Origin: Bacteriovoracaceae bacterium
Lineage (GTDB): Bacteria > Bdellovibrionota > Bacteriovoracia > Bacteriovoracales > Bacteriovoracaceae
Reading direction: 5' to 3'
NCBI GenBank assembly: GCA_947450475.1
Contig: CANFVK010000001.1
Span: forward strand, 744,001-808,000
DNA length: 64,000 bases
Of this stretch, positions 16,927 through 24,669 are shown one piece after another (the stretch's first letter is position 1; each line of letters starts with the position of its first letter). The translations under genes were made by a program, and so were the position numbers. The notes under the pieces were generated by a model. The model had not been told where the DNA came from and made no database searches. It was given only the letters and a program-made list of their open reading frames with translations.

Positions 16927-18367
16927 TAATTTAAGTGAAAAATTTGCTAATGCATTTAAGTATATTCAAGGGAAATCTAAAATTTCTGAAGAAAATATAG
17001 AAGAAACGCTGAGGGATGTTCGAACAGCTTTACTTGAAGCTGATGTAAATTTTAAAGTGGTTAAGGAATTTGTAAATGCAGTAAAGGAAAAATCACTTGG
17101 TGAAAAAGTGATTAAGGGAGTCAATCCAGGCGAACAATTTGTAAAAATTATGCATGATGAGCTCGCCAGAATCATGGGTGATGCTAACGAGGAAATCAAT
17201 CTTGATCGCCCCGGAATAGTTCCGATTTTGGTAGTTGGGCTAAATGGGCAAGGTAAGACAACTTTCTCTGGTAAATTGGCCCTCCATTTAAAAAGTAAAA
17301 AGAAAAAAGATGTACTTCTAGTTCCTGCTGATACTTTTAGACCTGCCGCAAAGGCACAGCTTCAAACCTTAGCAAAACAAATTGATGTCGATTGCTTTGA
17401 TTCTGATCTCTCGTTGCATCCTAAAGAAATTGCACTAAAAGCAATTGAAGAAGCAAAAAAACTTCATAAGAATGTTGTCATTATCGATACGGCAGGTCGA
17501 CTGCATGTCGACGAAGAATTAATGGGACAATTAAAAGAAGTTAAGAATGCACTTGAATATATGAATCCCGAAGTATTGATGGTTGCCGATGCTATGACTG
17601 GTCAAGAAGCGGTAAATGTTTCAAAAACTTTTCACGAGGCAATTGGGGTTACTGGAATTGTACTTTCTAAAATGGATTCAGATGCCAAGGGTGGTGCTGC
17701 GCTTTCCATTCGCCACGTAACAGGCGTTCCTATTCGCTATGTTTCTATGGGTGAAAAAATGAAAGATCTTGAGCTTTTTCATCCGGATCGATTGGCAAAA
17801 AGAATTCTTGATATGGGCGATGTGCTTTCTTTAGTTGAAAAAGCTCAGGAAAATATAAATGAGAGCGATGCTGAATCTATGATGAAGAATTTTCAGAAAG
17901 GAAAATTCACTGTTACGGATTTCTTAAAACAGATGGAAATGATGAATTCTCTGGGTTCTATGACCTCCATATTAAAAATGATTCCTGGAATGGGTGGAAT
18001 GCTTAGACAGATTGGTGATTTAAGTCCTGCAGAAGCCGAAATGAAGCGAATGAAGGTGATCATATCATCCATGACACAAGAAGAGCGGGATAACTATAAA
18101 GTCATAAAAGAATCGCGTTTAAAACGCATTGCTAGAGGTTCTGGCAACAGTGAAGATGCAGTTAAGGACTTTTTGGGAAAATTCAAGCAAATGGAGCAAA
18201 TGATGGGAGGCCTTGCCTCGATGATGAAGGGGGGCGGGATTCCCGGTATGCCTGGCATGGGTCCTCAAAAGGGATTTCGACAAGAGCCTGGCGCGGCGCC
18301 GCAATTTCCAGGTGGCAAGCAAAAGAAAAAATCTAGCAAGGGACCTTGGGGAAAGGGCTATTTCTAG
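16919..18367 (+). CDS. ffh: Signal recognition particle protein Ffh
   Basis: SRP GTPase that binds signal sequences of nascent inner-membrane proteins and docks with FtsY. It has an N domain (about 1-85), a G domain with GLNGQGKTT (P-loop, about 107-115), DTAGR, and the closing motif GMGD, and a Met-rich M domain with MMKNFQKGKFTVTDFL and the RNA-binding IPGMGGML. At 482 residues it is about 30 longer than E. coli Ffh because of a Gly/Met/Pro/Lys-rich C-terminal tail. It is followed by rpsP and khpA, the classic ffh-rpsP order. Confidence 0.97.
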   Translation: MFDNLSEKFANAFKYIQGKSKISEENIEETLRDVRTALLEADVNFKVVKEFVNAVKEKSLGEKVIKGVNPGEQFVKIMHDELARIMGDANEEINLDRPGIVPILVVGLNGQGKTTFSGKLALHLKSKKKKDVLLVPADTFRPAAKAQLQTLAKQIDVDCFDSDLSLHPKEIALKAIEEAKKLHKNVVIIDTAGRLHVDEELMGQLKEVKNALEYMNPEVLMVADAMTGQEAVNVSKTFHEAIGVTGIVLSKMDSDAKGGAALSIRHVTGVPIRYVSMGEKMKDLELFHPDRLAKRILDMGDVLSLVEKAQENINESDAESMMKNFQKGKFTVTDFLKQMEMMNSLGSMTSILKMIPGMGGMLRQIGDLSPAEAEMKRMKVIISSMTQEERDNYKVIKESRLKRIARGSGNSEDAVKDFLGKFKQMEQMMGGLASMMKGGGIPGMPGMGPQKGFRQEPGAAPQFPGGKQKKKSSKGPWGKGYF

Positions 18368-18392
18368 TTAAGGATGCTTTTTTACTTTAGCA

Positions 18393-18421
18393 TTGACTAA
18401 TTAAGCCGTTTGATTTATTTA
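18393..18421 (+). promoter_or_regulatory. Sigma-70-type promoter for rpsP-khpA
   Basis: TTGACT, a 17-base spacer and TATTTA lie between ffh and rpsP; the predicted start is about 50 bases ahead of the rpsP ATG. The -35 box is good and the -10 box is moderate. A second promoter inside the ffh operon is plausible because rpsP needs high expression. Confidence 0.45.
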
Positions 18422-18477
18422 CTTTAAATTGTTTTTTTTAACTTTATTAAAACTAAAGTGACAAATTTTAGGAGATA

Positions 18478-18726
18478 TTGATGTTAACTGTTAGACTTTC
18501 ACGTGGCGGAAGAAGAAACGATCCTGTTTACACTATTGTTGTAACTGATTCTCGTAAATCAAGAGATGGTGGATACCTTGAAAAATTAGGTCAATACAAT
18601 CCTCATGATGCTACCTCTCTTAAAAATGTAAAGATTGATCGTTTAAAAGTCCTTGTTTCAAAAGGTGCGACTATTTCTGATACAGTTAGAACGCTTCTTA
18701 AAAACCAAAAAATTGCTCTTAACTAA
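18478..18726 (+). CDS. rpsP: 30S ribosomal protein S16
   Basis: An 82-residue ribosomal protein. The N-terminus MLTVRLSRGGRRNDPVYTIVV followed by the segment DSRKSRDGGYLEKLGQYNP is diagnostic; S16 binds 16S rRNA in the body of the small subunit. The first two codons are ATG TTA; the ribosome binding site is AGGAGA five bases upstream. The preserved ffh-rpsP-KH gene order is common in bacteria, but the usual rimM, trmD and rplS do not follow here. Confidence 0.98.
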   Translation: MMLTVRLSRGGRRNDPVYTIVVTDSRKSRDGGYLEKLGQYNPHDATSLKNVKIDRLKVLVSKGATISDTVRTLLKNQKIALN

Positions 18727-18759
18727 TTATTAGTTTTTAGACATTTTTGGAGGATTTTA

Positions 18760-18999
18760 ATGAGTGAATTAAAAGATCTGATTTCTTTCGTAAGTAAAGC
18801 CTTAGTTGATATGCCCGATGCCGTTCATGTTAACGAGATCGTTGGAGAGCAAACAACAGTGATAGAGCTAAAGGTTGATAAAACGGACCTTGGTAAAATC
18901 ATTGGCAAGCAAGGGCGAACTGCTCGCTCACTTAGAACAATTCTTAATGCAGCATCAACGAAATTAAAGAAGCGTTCCGTTTTAGAAATCATCGAGTAA
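18760..18999 (+). CDS. khpA: KH-domain RNA-binding protein KhpA
   Basis: A 79-residue KH-domain protein. The GxxG loop lies in [14 protein letters not shown] (about residues 48-61), and length and position next to rpsP match KhpA (YlqC), a partner of the KhpB/Jag protein in RNA binding and cell-envelope growth control. The gene follows rpsP by 33 bases with a GGAGG-type ribosome binding site (TGGAGGATTTTA) and ends before a strong terminator. Confidence 0.95.
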   Translation: MSELKDLISFVSKALVDMPDAVHVNEIVGEQTTVIELKVDKTDLGKIIGKQGRTARSLRTILNAASTKLKKRSVLEIIE

Positions 19000-19034
19000 G
19001 GTTTAAATTTTTAAAATTATTATTTGTTTAAGAA

Positions 19035-19060
19035 AGAGGGTCTTGACCCTCTTTTTTTTT
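19035..19060 (+). terminator. Rho-independent terminator after khpA
   Basis: AGAGGGTC, a two-base loop and GACCCTCT form an 8-bp stem, followed by eight T residues. It closes the ffh-rpsP-khpA transcript, 35 bases past the khpA stop and before the SIS-domain gene. Confidence 0.93.
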
Positions 19061-19082
19061 AGTGTAAATCAAGGAAGCTCTG

Positions 19083-20636
19083 ATGAGTAATCATGAAAAA
19101 AATCTTCAAGATGCAAGAGATTTTTTAAAAATTTGTGATCAATTTAAACTCGGTAGTCTTCCTACTGAAAATCCCAATCCGCTCACTGTAAATCTATCTA
19201 ATGATGCAAAAAGAAACCTCCCGAAAGCAATCGAGACACTTCAAAAAATTGACCTAGACGTATTCAATAAATTAGACCTTTACTTGGACAGTTTGCAACC
19301 ACTCGCGGCATCTATTAGACAAACGATATCTAGCGGAAGGAATATTTATTTATGTGGTTGTGGTGCGACAGGTAGACTTTCATTGGCACTTGAAACCATA
19401 TGGCGTTTTCAAAATAATGCAAATGTTGATTTACAAAACCGAGTCATAAGTTTCATTGCCGGCGGAGATGTTGCTTTAATCCATTCAATAGAGAAATTTG
19501 AAGATTATCCAGAGTATGGAGAAAGGCAATTGCTCGATTTGGGTTTTCAAGAAGGAGATTTATTAATCTCTTGCACAGAGGGGGGTGAAACTCCGTTTGT
19601 GATTGGGGCAACAGAAGCAGCTTTACAACATAGTTCTCGATCACCATTTTTTCTTTATTGCAATCCGGATGACATTTTAATAAATACAGCGGAACGTTCA
19701 AAAAGAGTCATTTCTAATTCTAATATCCACAAAGTCAATCTTACGACAGGCCCGATGGCCTTAACAGGAAGTACAAGGATGCAGGCTACGACTATCCTTA
19801 TGTATGCAGTGGGACTTTGTCTTTGGTATTATGACAAAGATTTTCTGGAGGTTAGAAAAGAATTAAAACGCATGATTGAGTTTTTTAAAAAAAATGATTT
19901 TCAATTTTTGAATGATTTCATTGAAGAAGAGAGTGAGATTTATAAAAAATATGAATATGTATTATATGAAACTGATTCTCTTCTTGGGATAAGTATACTA
20001 ACTGATACGACTGAAAGATCGCCAACTTTTAGTCTTTATCCATTTGAAAATCAATTGGATAAAATTAAATCACCTTCTTTATCTTACCTTTATTTTCCGA
20101 AATCCATTGATACGAGTCAAGCTTGGCAAAGCCTGCTAGGAAGAGCGCCTCGTACTTTTCTTTGGGATGATGTTACAAATATGACAAGTGAATCAAGGCT
20201 TTTAGGTTTTGATTTTAGTCAAAACCTTATCACAAAAAGACAGTCATACCTGAATGCAAATTATTCAATCTTCAAAATATATTTTGATTTAGAAAATAAA
20301 ATTCTTAATTTTCATCTGAATGATAAATCATACCAATTAGCTACTTTTGATATGAACTTTCTATCAATTCATATTTTATTAAAATTAATTCTAAATACCC
20401 ATTCAACACTCGTGATGGGCCGACTTGATAGATATGAATCTAATTTAATGACTTGGGTAAGGGCTAGCAATAATAAATTAATAGATAGGGCCATTCGTTA
20501 TGCTGACTTATTGCTTAATAGGTTAGGCCATAATGTCCCTTATGAAACATTAGCAATTGAATGTTTTAAGTTAAAGGATATTACTCCTAGAGATCAGTCC
20601 CTAGTTTTAGAAATTGTTAAATCGTTTAGTACTTAA
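19083..20636 (+). CDS. SIS-domain protein, MurQ / glucokinase-regulator-like
   Basis: A 517-residue sugar-phosphate-binding protein with SIS domains. The first carries YLCGCGATGRLSLALE (about 92-107) and LISCTEGGETPFVIGATEA (about 159-177), followed by GPMALTGSTRMQATT (about 222-236). These are the MurQ-type signatures, including the glutamate of the LET segment. MurQ (N-acetylmuramic acid 6-phosphate etherase) is only about 300 residues, so the extra C-terminal SIS-like and cap region (from about residue 270) is more like the eukaryotic glucokinase regulatory protein. It may sense or cleave a phosphosugar of cell-wall recycling. AAGGAAG five bases before the ATG supports the start. The second SIS domain lacks obvious glycine motifs. 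Confidence 0.8.
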   Translation: MSNHEKNLQDARDFLKICDQFKLGSLPTENPNPLTVNLSNDAKRNLPKAIETLQKIDLDVFNKLDLYLDSLQPLAASIRQTISSGRNIYLCGCGATGRLSLALETIWRFQNNANVDLQNRVISFIAGGDVALIHSIEKFEDYPEYGERQLLDLGFQEGDLLISCTEGGETPFVIGATEAALQHSSRSPFFLYCNPDDILINTAERSKRVISNSNIHKVNLTTGPMALTGSTRMQATTILMYAVGLCLWYYDKDFLEVRKELKRMIEFFKKNDFQFLNDFIEEESEIYKKYEYVLYETDSLLGISILTDTTERSPTFSLYPFENQLDKIKSPSLSYLYFPKSIDTSQAWQSLLGRAPRTFLWDDVTNMTSESRLLGFDFSQNLITKRQSYLNANYSIFKIYFDLENKILNFHLNDKSYQLATFDMNFLSIHILLKLILNTHSTLVMGRLDRYESNLMTWVRASNNKLIDRAIRYADLLLNRLGHNVPYETLAIECFKLKDITPRDQSLVLEIVKSFST

Positions 20637-20644
20637 ATGGTTTT

Positions 20645-20824
20645 TTATGTGTCTTTTTGATCTTTGGATTTTTCAGTCTGAGCAGAACTTTTCTCATTGA
20701 GACCTTCTTTAAACCCTTTGATAGATTCCCCAAGTGTTTTACCTAATTGAGGAATTTTTTTTCCTCCAAAAAGAAGAGTTACTATTGCCACAATTAATAA
20801 TCCCTCTGTTAATCCTATTCCCAT
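20645..20824 (-). CDS. tatA: Sec-independent translocase subunit TatA/TatE
   Basis: A 59-residue Tat pore component that exports folded proteins. The start is the ATG at 20824 (MGIGLTEGLLIVAIVTLLFGG) with AAGGAAG three bases upstream; an ATG 18 codons earlier would put unrelated residues before the membrane helix. The helix (about 5-20) is followed by the FGGKKIPQLGKTLGESIKGFK amphipathic hinge typical of TatA. The tail is Lys/Glu/Gln-rich. It lies 11 bases after queF; tatB and tatC are not in the window. Confidence 0.93.
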   Translation of the reverse strand: MGIGLTEGLLIVAIVTLLFGGKKIPQLGKTLGESIKGFKEGLNEKSSAQTEKSKDQKDT

Positions 20825-20834
20825 AAACTTCCTT

Positions 20835-21374
20835 TTAATATAGTTTTGATAAATCCATTGAGTACTTACCAGGAGCATAGTCTAAAAAGCGTTTTTGCTT
20901 TAAATTGATAAAGTATTTTTCCGAAGAACTATGTGAAGCTAATGGGAAAATGGCTATTCCGCCACGAGGTGTGAATTCACCCATCACTTCAATGTAATGT
21001 GGCTTTATAAGTTCGACGAGATCATTACATATTTTTTGAACACAATCTTCATGAAAATCGCCATGATTTCTAAAACTAAAAAGATATAGTTTTAAGGATT
21101 TTGACTCAACCATTTTTTTATCTGCAATGTAATTTATGAAAATCTTGGCAAAGTCGGGTTGACCAGTTTTAGGACAAAGAGATGTAAACTCAGTGCAAAT
21201 AAAACTAGTCCAAGCATTCTGAGTTGGATTTTTATTAGAGAATGCCTCTAAAATTTTTGGAGAATATTGATTAGGATAGTCGGTATGGACTTCGCCTAAC
21301 TTAAAATCTTTTAATTCTTTGGCGTCTCGGCCTTGTCTGGTTTTTTTAGATAAATTTTTCTTGGCCATAACCAT
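20835..21374 (-). CDS. queF: NADPH-dependent preQ0 reductase QueF
   Basis: Reduces preQ0 to preQ1 in queuosine synthesis; 179 residues with the single-domain (YkvM-like) architecture. The catalytic cysteine lies in SLCPKTGQPDFA, the substrate glutamate and nucleotide-binding residues in MVESKSLKLYLFSFRNHGDFHED, a QueF hallmark, and FTPRGGIAIFP near the C-terminus. The first ATG is at 21374 and a second at codon 3 (MAKK). GAGG lies about eight bases upstream. It is divergent from the ferrochelatase-MFS gene. No preQ1 riboswitch is visible. Confidence 0.95.
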   Translation of the reverse strand: MVMAKKNLSKKTRQGRDAKELKDFKLGEVHTDYPNQYSPKILEAFSNKNPTQNAWTSFICTEFTSLCPKTGQPDFAKIFINYIADKKMVESKSLKLYLFSFRNHGDFHEDCVQKICNDLVELIKPHYIEVMGEFTPRGGIAIFPLASHSSSEKYFINLKQKRFLDYAPGKYSMDLSKLY

Positions 21375-21455
21375 ACATTTGCCTCTATAACTAAGGTTAA
21401 TTTTTAAATAATTGGTTCATTCGTTTATAGCATTTAAAAATTGAGGAATAAAGCA

Positions 21456-23873
21456 GTGAGTGAAGGAAAAACAAAAGTCGTTTTTGTTCAGCTAGGTTCT
21501 CCAAAAAGTCCAAAAGTGTCCGATGTTAGGTCCTATCTTAAAGAATTCCTTGGCGATCCACGGGTTGTTGACATTAATCCACTTCTCTGGAAAATAATTT
21601 TAAATTTATTTGTTTTACCGTTTAGACCTAAAAAATCAGCTTTTTTATACTCAAGAATTTGGGATGGAAGCAGTTTTCCACTTTTAAGCATAACTAAAAA
21701 TTTTACTTATAAAGTAAGATCTTTTATTAAGTCCGATCTTGTTGAGGTGAATCATGCCTTTTTATTGTCCTCACCAAGAGTTAGTGAAGTATGGGATGAA
21801 TGGGAAAATGATCCAAGTCCGGCAACTAAATTAAAAGTTATTCCGATGTTTCCGCAATACGCTGAGGCTACTATTGCCTCTGGTTTAGATGCCTTGGGAA
21901 GCGAAATTAAGAATCGAGTCAAAATTCCGGAAATAAGTGTCGTTACGAATTTTCATACATCAAAGGCTTTTATTGATAATTCGGTTAAACAAATAGACTC
22001 TTTTTTAGATAAATGGAAGCTTGAAGGTAAGCGTATAGATAAACTACTTTTAACATTTCATGGTATACAAAAAAGAAGAATCAATCAAAAGGGCGACGCT
22101 TATTATCTTCATTGTTATGAGACTTTTTTTCTATTAAGACAGAGAGTAAAAAATATTTCACCTGATAAAATTCAGATGACCTTTCAATCGAGATTCGGAT
22201 CTGAAGAATGGTTGACTCCCTATACCGAAAATACAGTCGTCGAGTTAATAAATGGATCTGATAAAAACCTTGCAGTTTATTCTCCAAGCTTTGTCGCCGA
22301 TTGTTTGGAAACTCTCGACGAGCTGGCAGTAGAATTAAAAGAAACCGCTCATGAACATGGAGGAGACATTTTCTTTATTCCTTGTTTAAATGACAACGCA
22401 GATTGGTGCCGAGATTTTGCGGCATGGGTTGAGCATCAATGCATTGGTTCTCAGAAAGAGCGGGCCGAAGATTTTTATGAATTAAAACAGATCGATTATT
22501 TGGAGTTTGAGCGTATGTCAGCTAGCGAATTAAAACAAAAATCTGAACCATTAAGCAAGGAAGCTAAAGCTTCAATTATGATTGTTGCTTTAACCATCTT
22601 CCTTGATTTAATTGGATTCTCGATTATTTTTCCACTGTTTCCAAGCCTTGCAAAACATTACTTAACAGTAGATGCCAACAATGTTTTTTTGAAAACCATT
22701 TTTGGTTCCATTCAAGCTATCTCCAATTACACTGCTAGTTCGACAAGCGTTTTTTCAGGAATTGTTTTATTTGGAGGTATGCTTGGTGCAATTTATTCTT
22801 CTTTGCAGTTTGTAGCTGCACCTCTCTGGGGAGCTTGGTCTGATAAAATTGGACGTAAGCCAGTGCTTGTTAGGTCTTTGGCCGGAATGGCCGTTGGTTA
22901 TGCCATATGGTTTTTTTCAGGTTCATTTACTCTTTTAATTATTTCAAGAATCATTGATGGAATTATGGGGGGGAACATCTCAACTGCAACTGCAGTCGTT
23001 GCCGATGTCACTACCAAAGAAAATCGCTCCAGAGGAATGGCCATTATCGGAATTGCTTTTGCACTTGGTTTCGTGGTTGGACCTGCCCTAGGTGGTATGC
23101 TTTCACTTATTGATTTAACTAAAATTTATCCGTCTTTAATTCAATACGGTGTGAATCCTTTTTCTATGCCAGCAGCTCTAGCATTTATTCTTTCGGTTTT
23201 TAATACTTTATGGGTGATGACTAAATTTAAAGAAAGTCTTCCACCTGAAAAAAGAGGAATCGAGCAATCGGAAAGAAGCTTCAATTTGATCAAAATTTTT
23301 AAGCCACTACCTTACCCAGGGATAAACCTTGTGACCTTTGGACATTTTTTATTTTTATCTGCTTTTTCAGGTATGGAATTCACACTTACTTTTTTGGCGG
23401 CTGAAAGATTAAATTATACTTCTATGCAAAATGCTTATATTTTTATTTACATAGGATTTATTATTGCCTTCGTTCAAGGTGGAGTCGTAAGAAGAAAAGC
23501 AGCCATCGTTGGTGAGAAAAAAATGGCCATAACTGGCTTAGTTGCCCTTATTCCGGGTCTTTTGCTGATTTCTGCAGCTTATAGTTCATTCATGCTCTAT
23601 GCTGGTTTATTCTTTTTAGCTACTGGTTCTGCTATGATTATTCCTTGCTTAACAGCGCTGGTCACAATGTATACTCCTAGTGGTGAGCAGGGAAGAAGTG
23701 TTGGTATCTTTAGATCACTAGGTGCACTTGCAAGAGTCATAGGTCCTATCTTAGCATCCATTGCTTATTATAAATATGGCGGCTGGGCGCCCTATGTCTT
23801 CGGATCCATCTTTTTACTTTTCCCAATATATTTAATTAATAAGTTGCCTTCAAAAAGCGCACAAACTCATTAA
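21456..23873 (+). CDS. Ferrochelatase fused to a major facilitator superfamily transporter
   Basis: An 805-residue two-part protein. Residues 1 to about 360 are ferrochelatase (HemH; iron insertion into porphyrin), with QLGSPKSP, FLGDPRVV, the catalytic-type histidine in LTFHGIQ (H202) and a glutamate in DCLETLDE (E285). From about residue 370 a 12-helix MFS carrier of the TetA/sugar-efflux type follows, with motif A GAWSDKIGRKPVLV and the motif-C-like GFVVGPALGGML. No stop or frameshift separates the parts and the linker (LEFERMSASELKQKSEPLSKE) is hydrophilic, so both are one chain. The GTG start at 21456 has TTGAGGA eight bases ahead; a TTG five codons earlier is the alternative. The order implies that heme made by the first domain could be handled by the second, but transport direction is unknown. 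Confidence 0.88.
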   Translation: MSEGKTKVVFVQLGSPKSPKVSDVRSYLKEFLGDPRVVDINPLLWKIILNLFVLPFRPKKSAFLYSRIWDGSSFPLLSITKNFTYKVRSFIKSDLVEVNHAFLLSSPRVSEVWDEWENDPSPATKLKVIPMFPQYAEATIASGLDALGSEIKNRVKIPEISVVTNFHTSKAFIDNSVKQIDSFLDKWKLEGKRIDKLLLTFHGIQKRRINQKGDAYYLHCYETFFLLRQRVKNISPDKIQMTFQSRFGSEEWLTPYTENTVVELINGSDKNLAVYSPSFVADCLETLDELAVELKETAHEHGGDIFFIPCLNDNADWCRDFAAWVEHQCIGSQKERAEDFYELKQIDYLEFERMSASELKQKSEPLSKEAKASIMIVALTIFLDLIGFSIIFPLFPSLAKHYLTVDANNVFLKTIFGSIQAISNYTASSTSVFSGIVLFGGMLGAIYSSLQFVAAPLWGAWSDKIGRKPVLVRSLAGMAVGYAIWFFSGSFTLLIISRIIDGIMGGNISTATAVVADVTTKENRSRGMAIIGIAFALGFVVGPALGGMLSLIDLTKIYPSLIQYGVNPFSMPAALAFILSVFNTLWVMTKFKESLPPEKRGIEQSERSFNLIKIFKPLPYPGINLVTFGHFLFLSAFSGMEFTLTFLAAERLNYTSMQNAYIFIYIGFIIAFVQGGVVRRKAAIVGEKKMAITGLVALIPGLLLISAAYSSFMLYAGLFFLATGSAMIIPCLTALVTMYTPSGEQGRSVGIFRSLGALARVIGPILASIAYYKYGGWAPYVFGSIFLLFPIYLINKLPSKSAQTH

Positions 23874-24634
23874 CAAAGAAATGGATTATTTTTTTTCTCG
23901 AAGTAAATATTAGTCTCAGGTCCATGGCCGGCAATAACAGTGGTATCTTCGGGTAAAATTAGCAATTTATCTTTGATTGATTTTATAATCATATGACTAT
24001 TTCCGCCAGGCAAGTCAGTTCTGCCAATAGATTGCTGAAAGAGTGTGTCGCCGGCAAAAAGGTGAGGAGAGTCAAAATATTCAGTGTAAAAACAACAAGA
24101 CCCAGGAGTATGTCCAGGAGTATGAAGTGTTTTTAGGAATGTCTTAATTTCTTCATCTTCAAATGAAAAAGTTTCTTCGTCTTCAAGATAGAAATCTATA
24201 GGTTTAGGGGCACCAACTTTTTGTCCAAAATACAACCCTTGCTGAGGAAGCATTTCGTATAAAAATTGGTCGTCCTTGTGTAAGTGTAGAGTGGCTCCGG
24301 TCTCAGTGCTTATTTCAGAGGATCTTCCGATATGATCAAAATGGGCATGGGTATGTAGGAGTTTTTTGACTTTAATATCTAACTGCTTAATGGCATTTAA
24401 AATAAAGTCTTGATCATTTCCAGGATCAATAATGAGAGCTTCTCTGGTTTTGCTAGAAAAGAGTATTGAACAGTTACAGGCAAAACTACCAACTGGAAAA
24501 CTAAGAAGATTAAGAGAGTTTTTAACAAGTTTAATATAAGCCTCCAATATCTTAAGAATTTGCTCCAACCGTCTAAGCTTGCGACAGGGAGGGTATTTTT
24601 TACAAGGCTGGTCGCAACAAATCCTAAGTGCCAT
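23870..24634 (-). CDS. Metallo-beta-lactamase-fold hydrolase (glyoxalase II-like) with Cys-rich leader
   Basis: A 254-residue MBL-fold hydrolase with the zinc ligands THAHFDHIG, the His in HTPGHTPGSCC, the Asp in LFAGDTLF and the C-terminal His in AGHGPET. It resembles YcbL/glyoxalase-II-type thioester hydrolases. The first 40 residues (MALRICCDQPCKKYPPCRKL then helix-like RRLEQILKILEAYI) precede the usual start at NLLSFPVGSFACNC and hold four cysteines that could bind metal. An internal ATT (about 24531) with GGAGG five bases ahead could begin a shorter form. It overlaps the MFS fusion tail to tail by four bases. Confidence 0.85.
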   Translation of the reverse strand: MALRICCDQPCKKYPPCRKLRRLEQILKILEAYIKLVKNSLNLLSFPVGSFACNCSILFSSKTREALIIDPGNDQDFILNAIKQLDIKVKKLLHTHAHFDHIGRSSEISTETGATLHLHKDDQFLYEMLPQQGLYFGQKVGAPKPIDFYLEDEETFSFEDEEIKTFLKTLHTPGHTPGSCCFYTEYFDSPHLFAGDTLFQQSIGRTDLPGGNSHMIIKSIKDKLLILPEDTTVIAGHGPETNIYFEKKNNPFLC

Positions 24635-24669
24635 TAAAATAAGATGAATTTATAACTTGAGGCGCGAAT

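Noticed and set aside
21375..21440. preQ1 riboswitch upstream of queF
   Set aside because: Neither the short pseudoknot stem nor the A-rich tail of preQ1-I can be formed, and the leader is only AT-rich.
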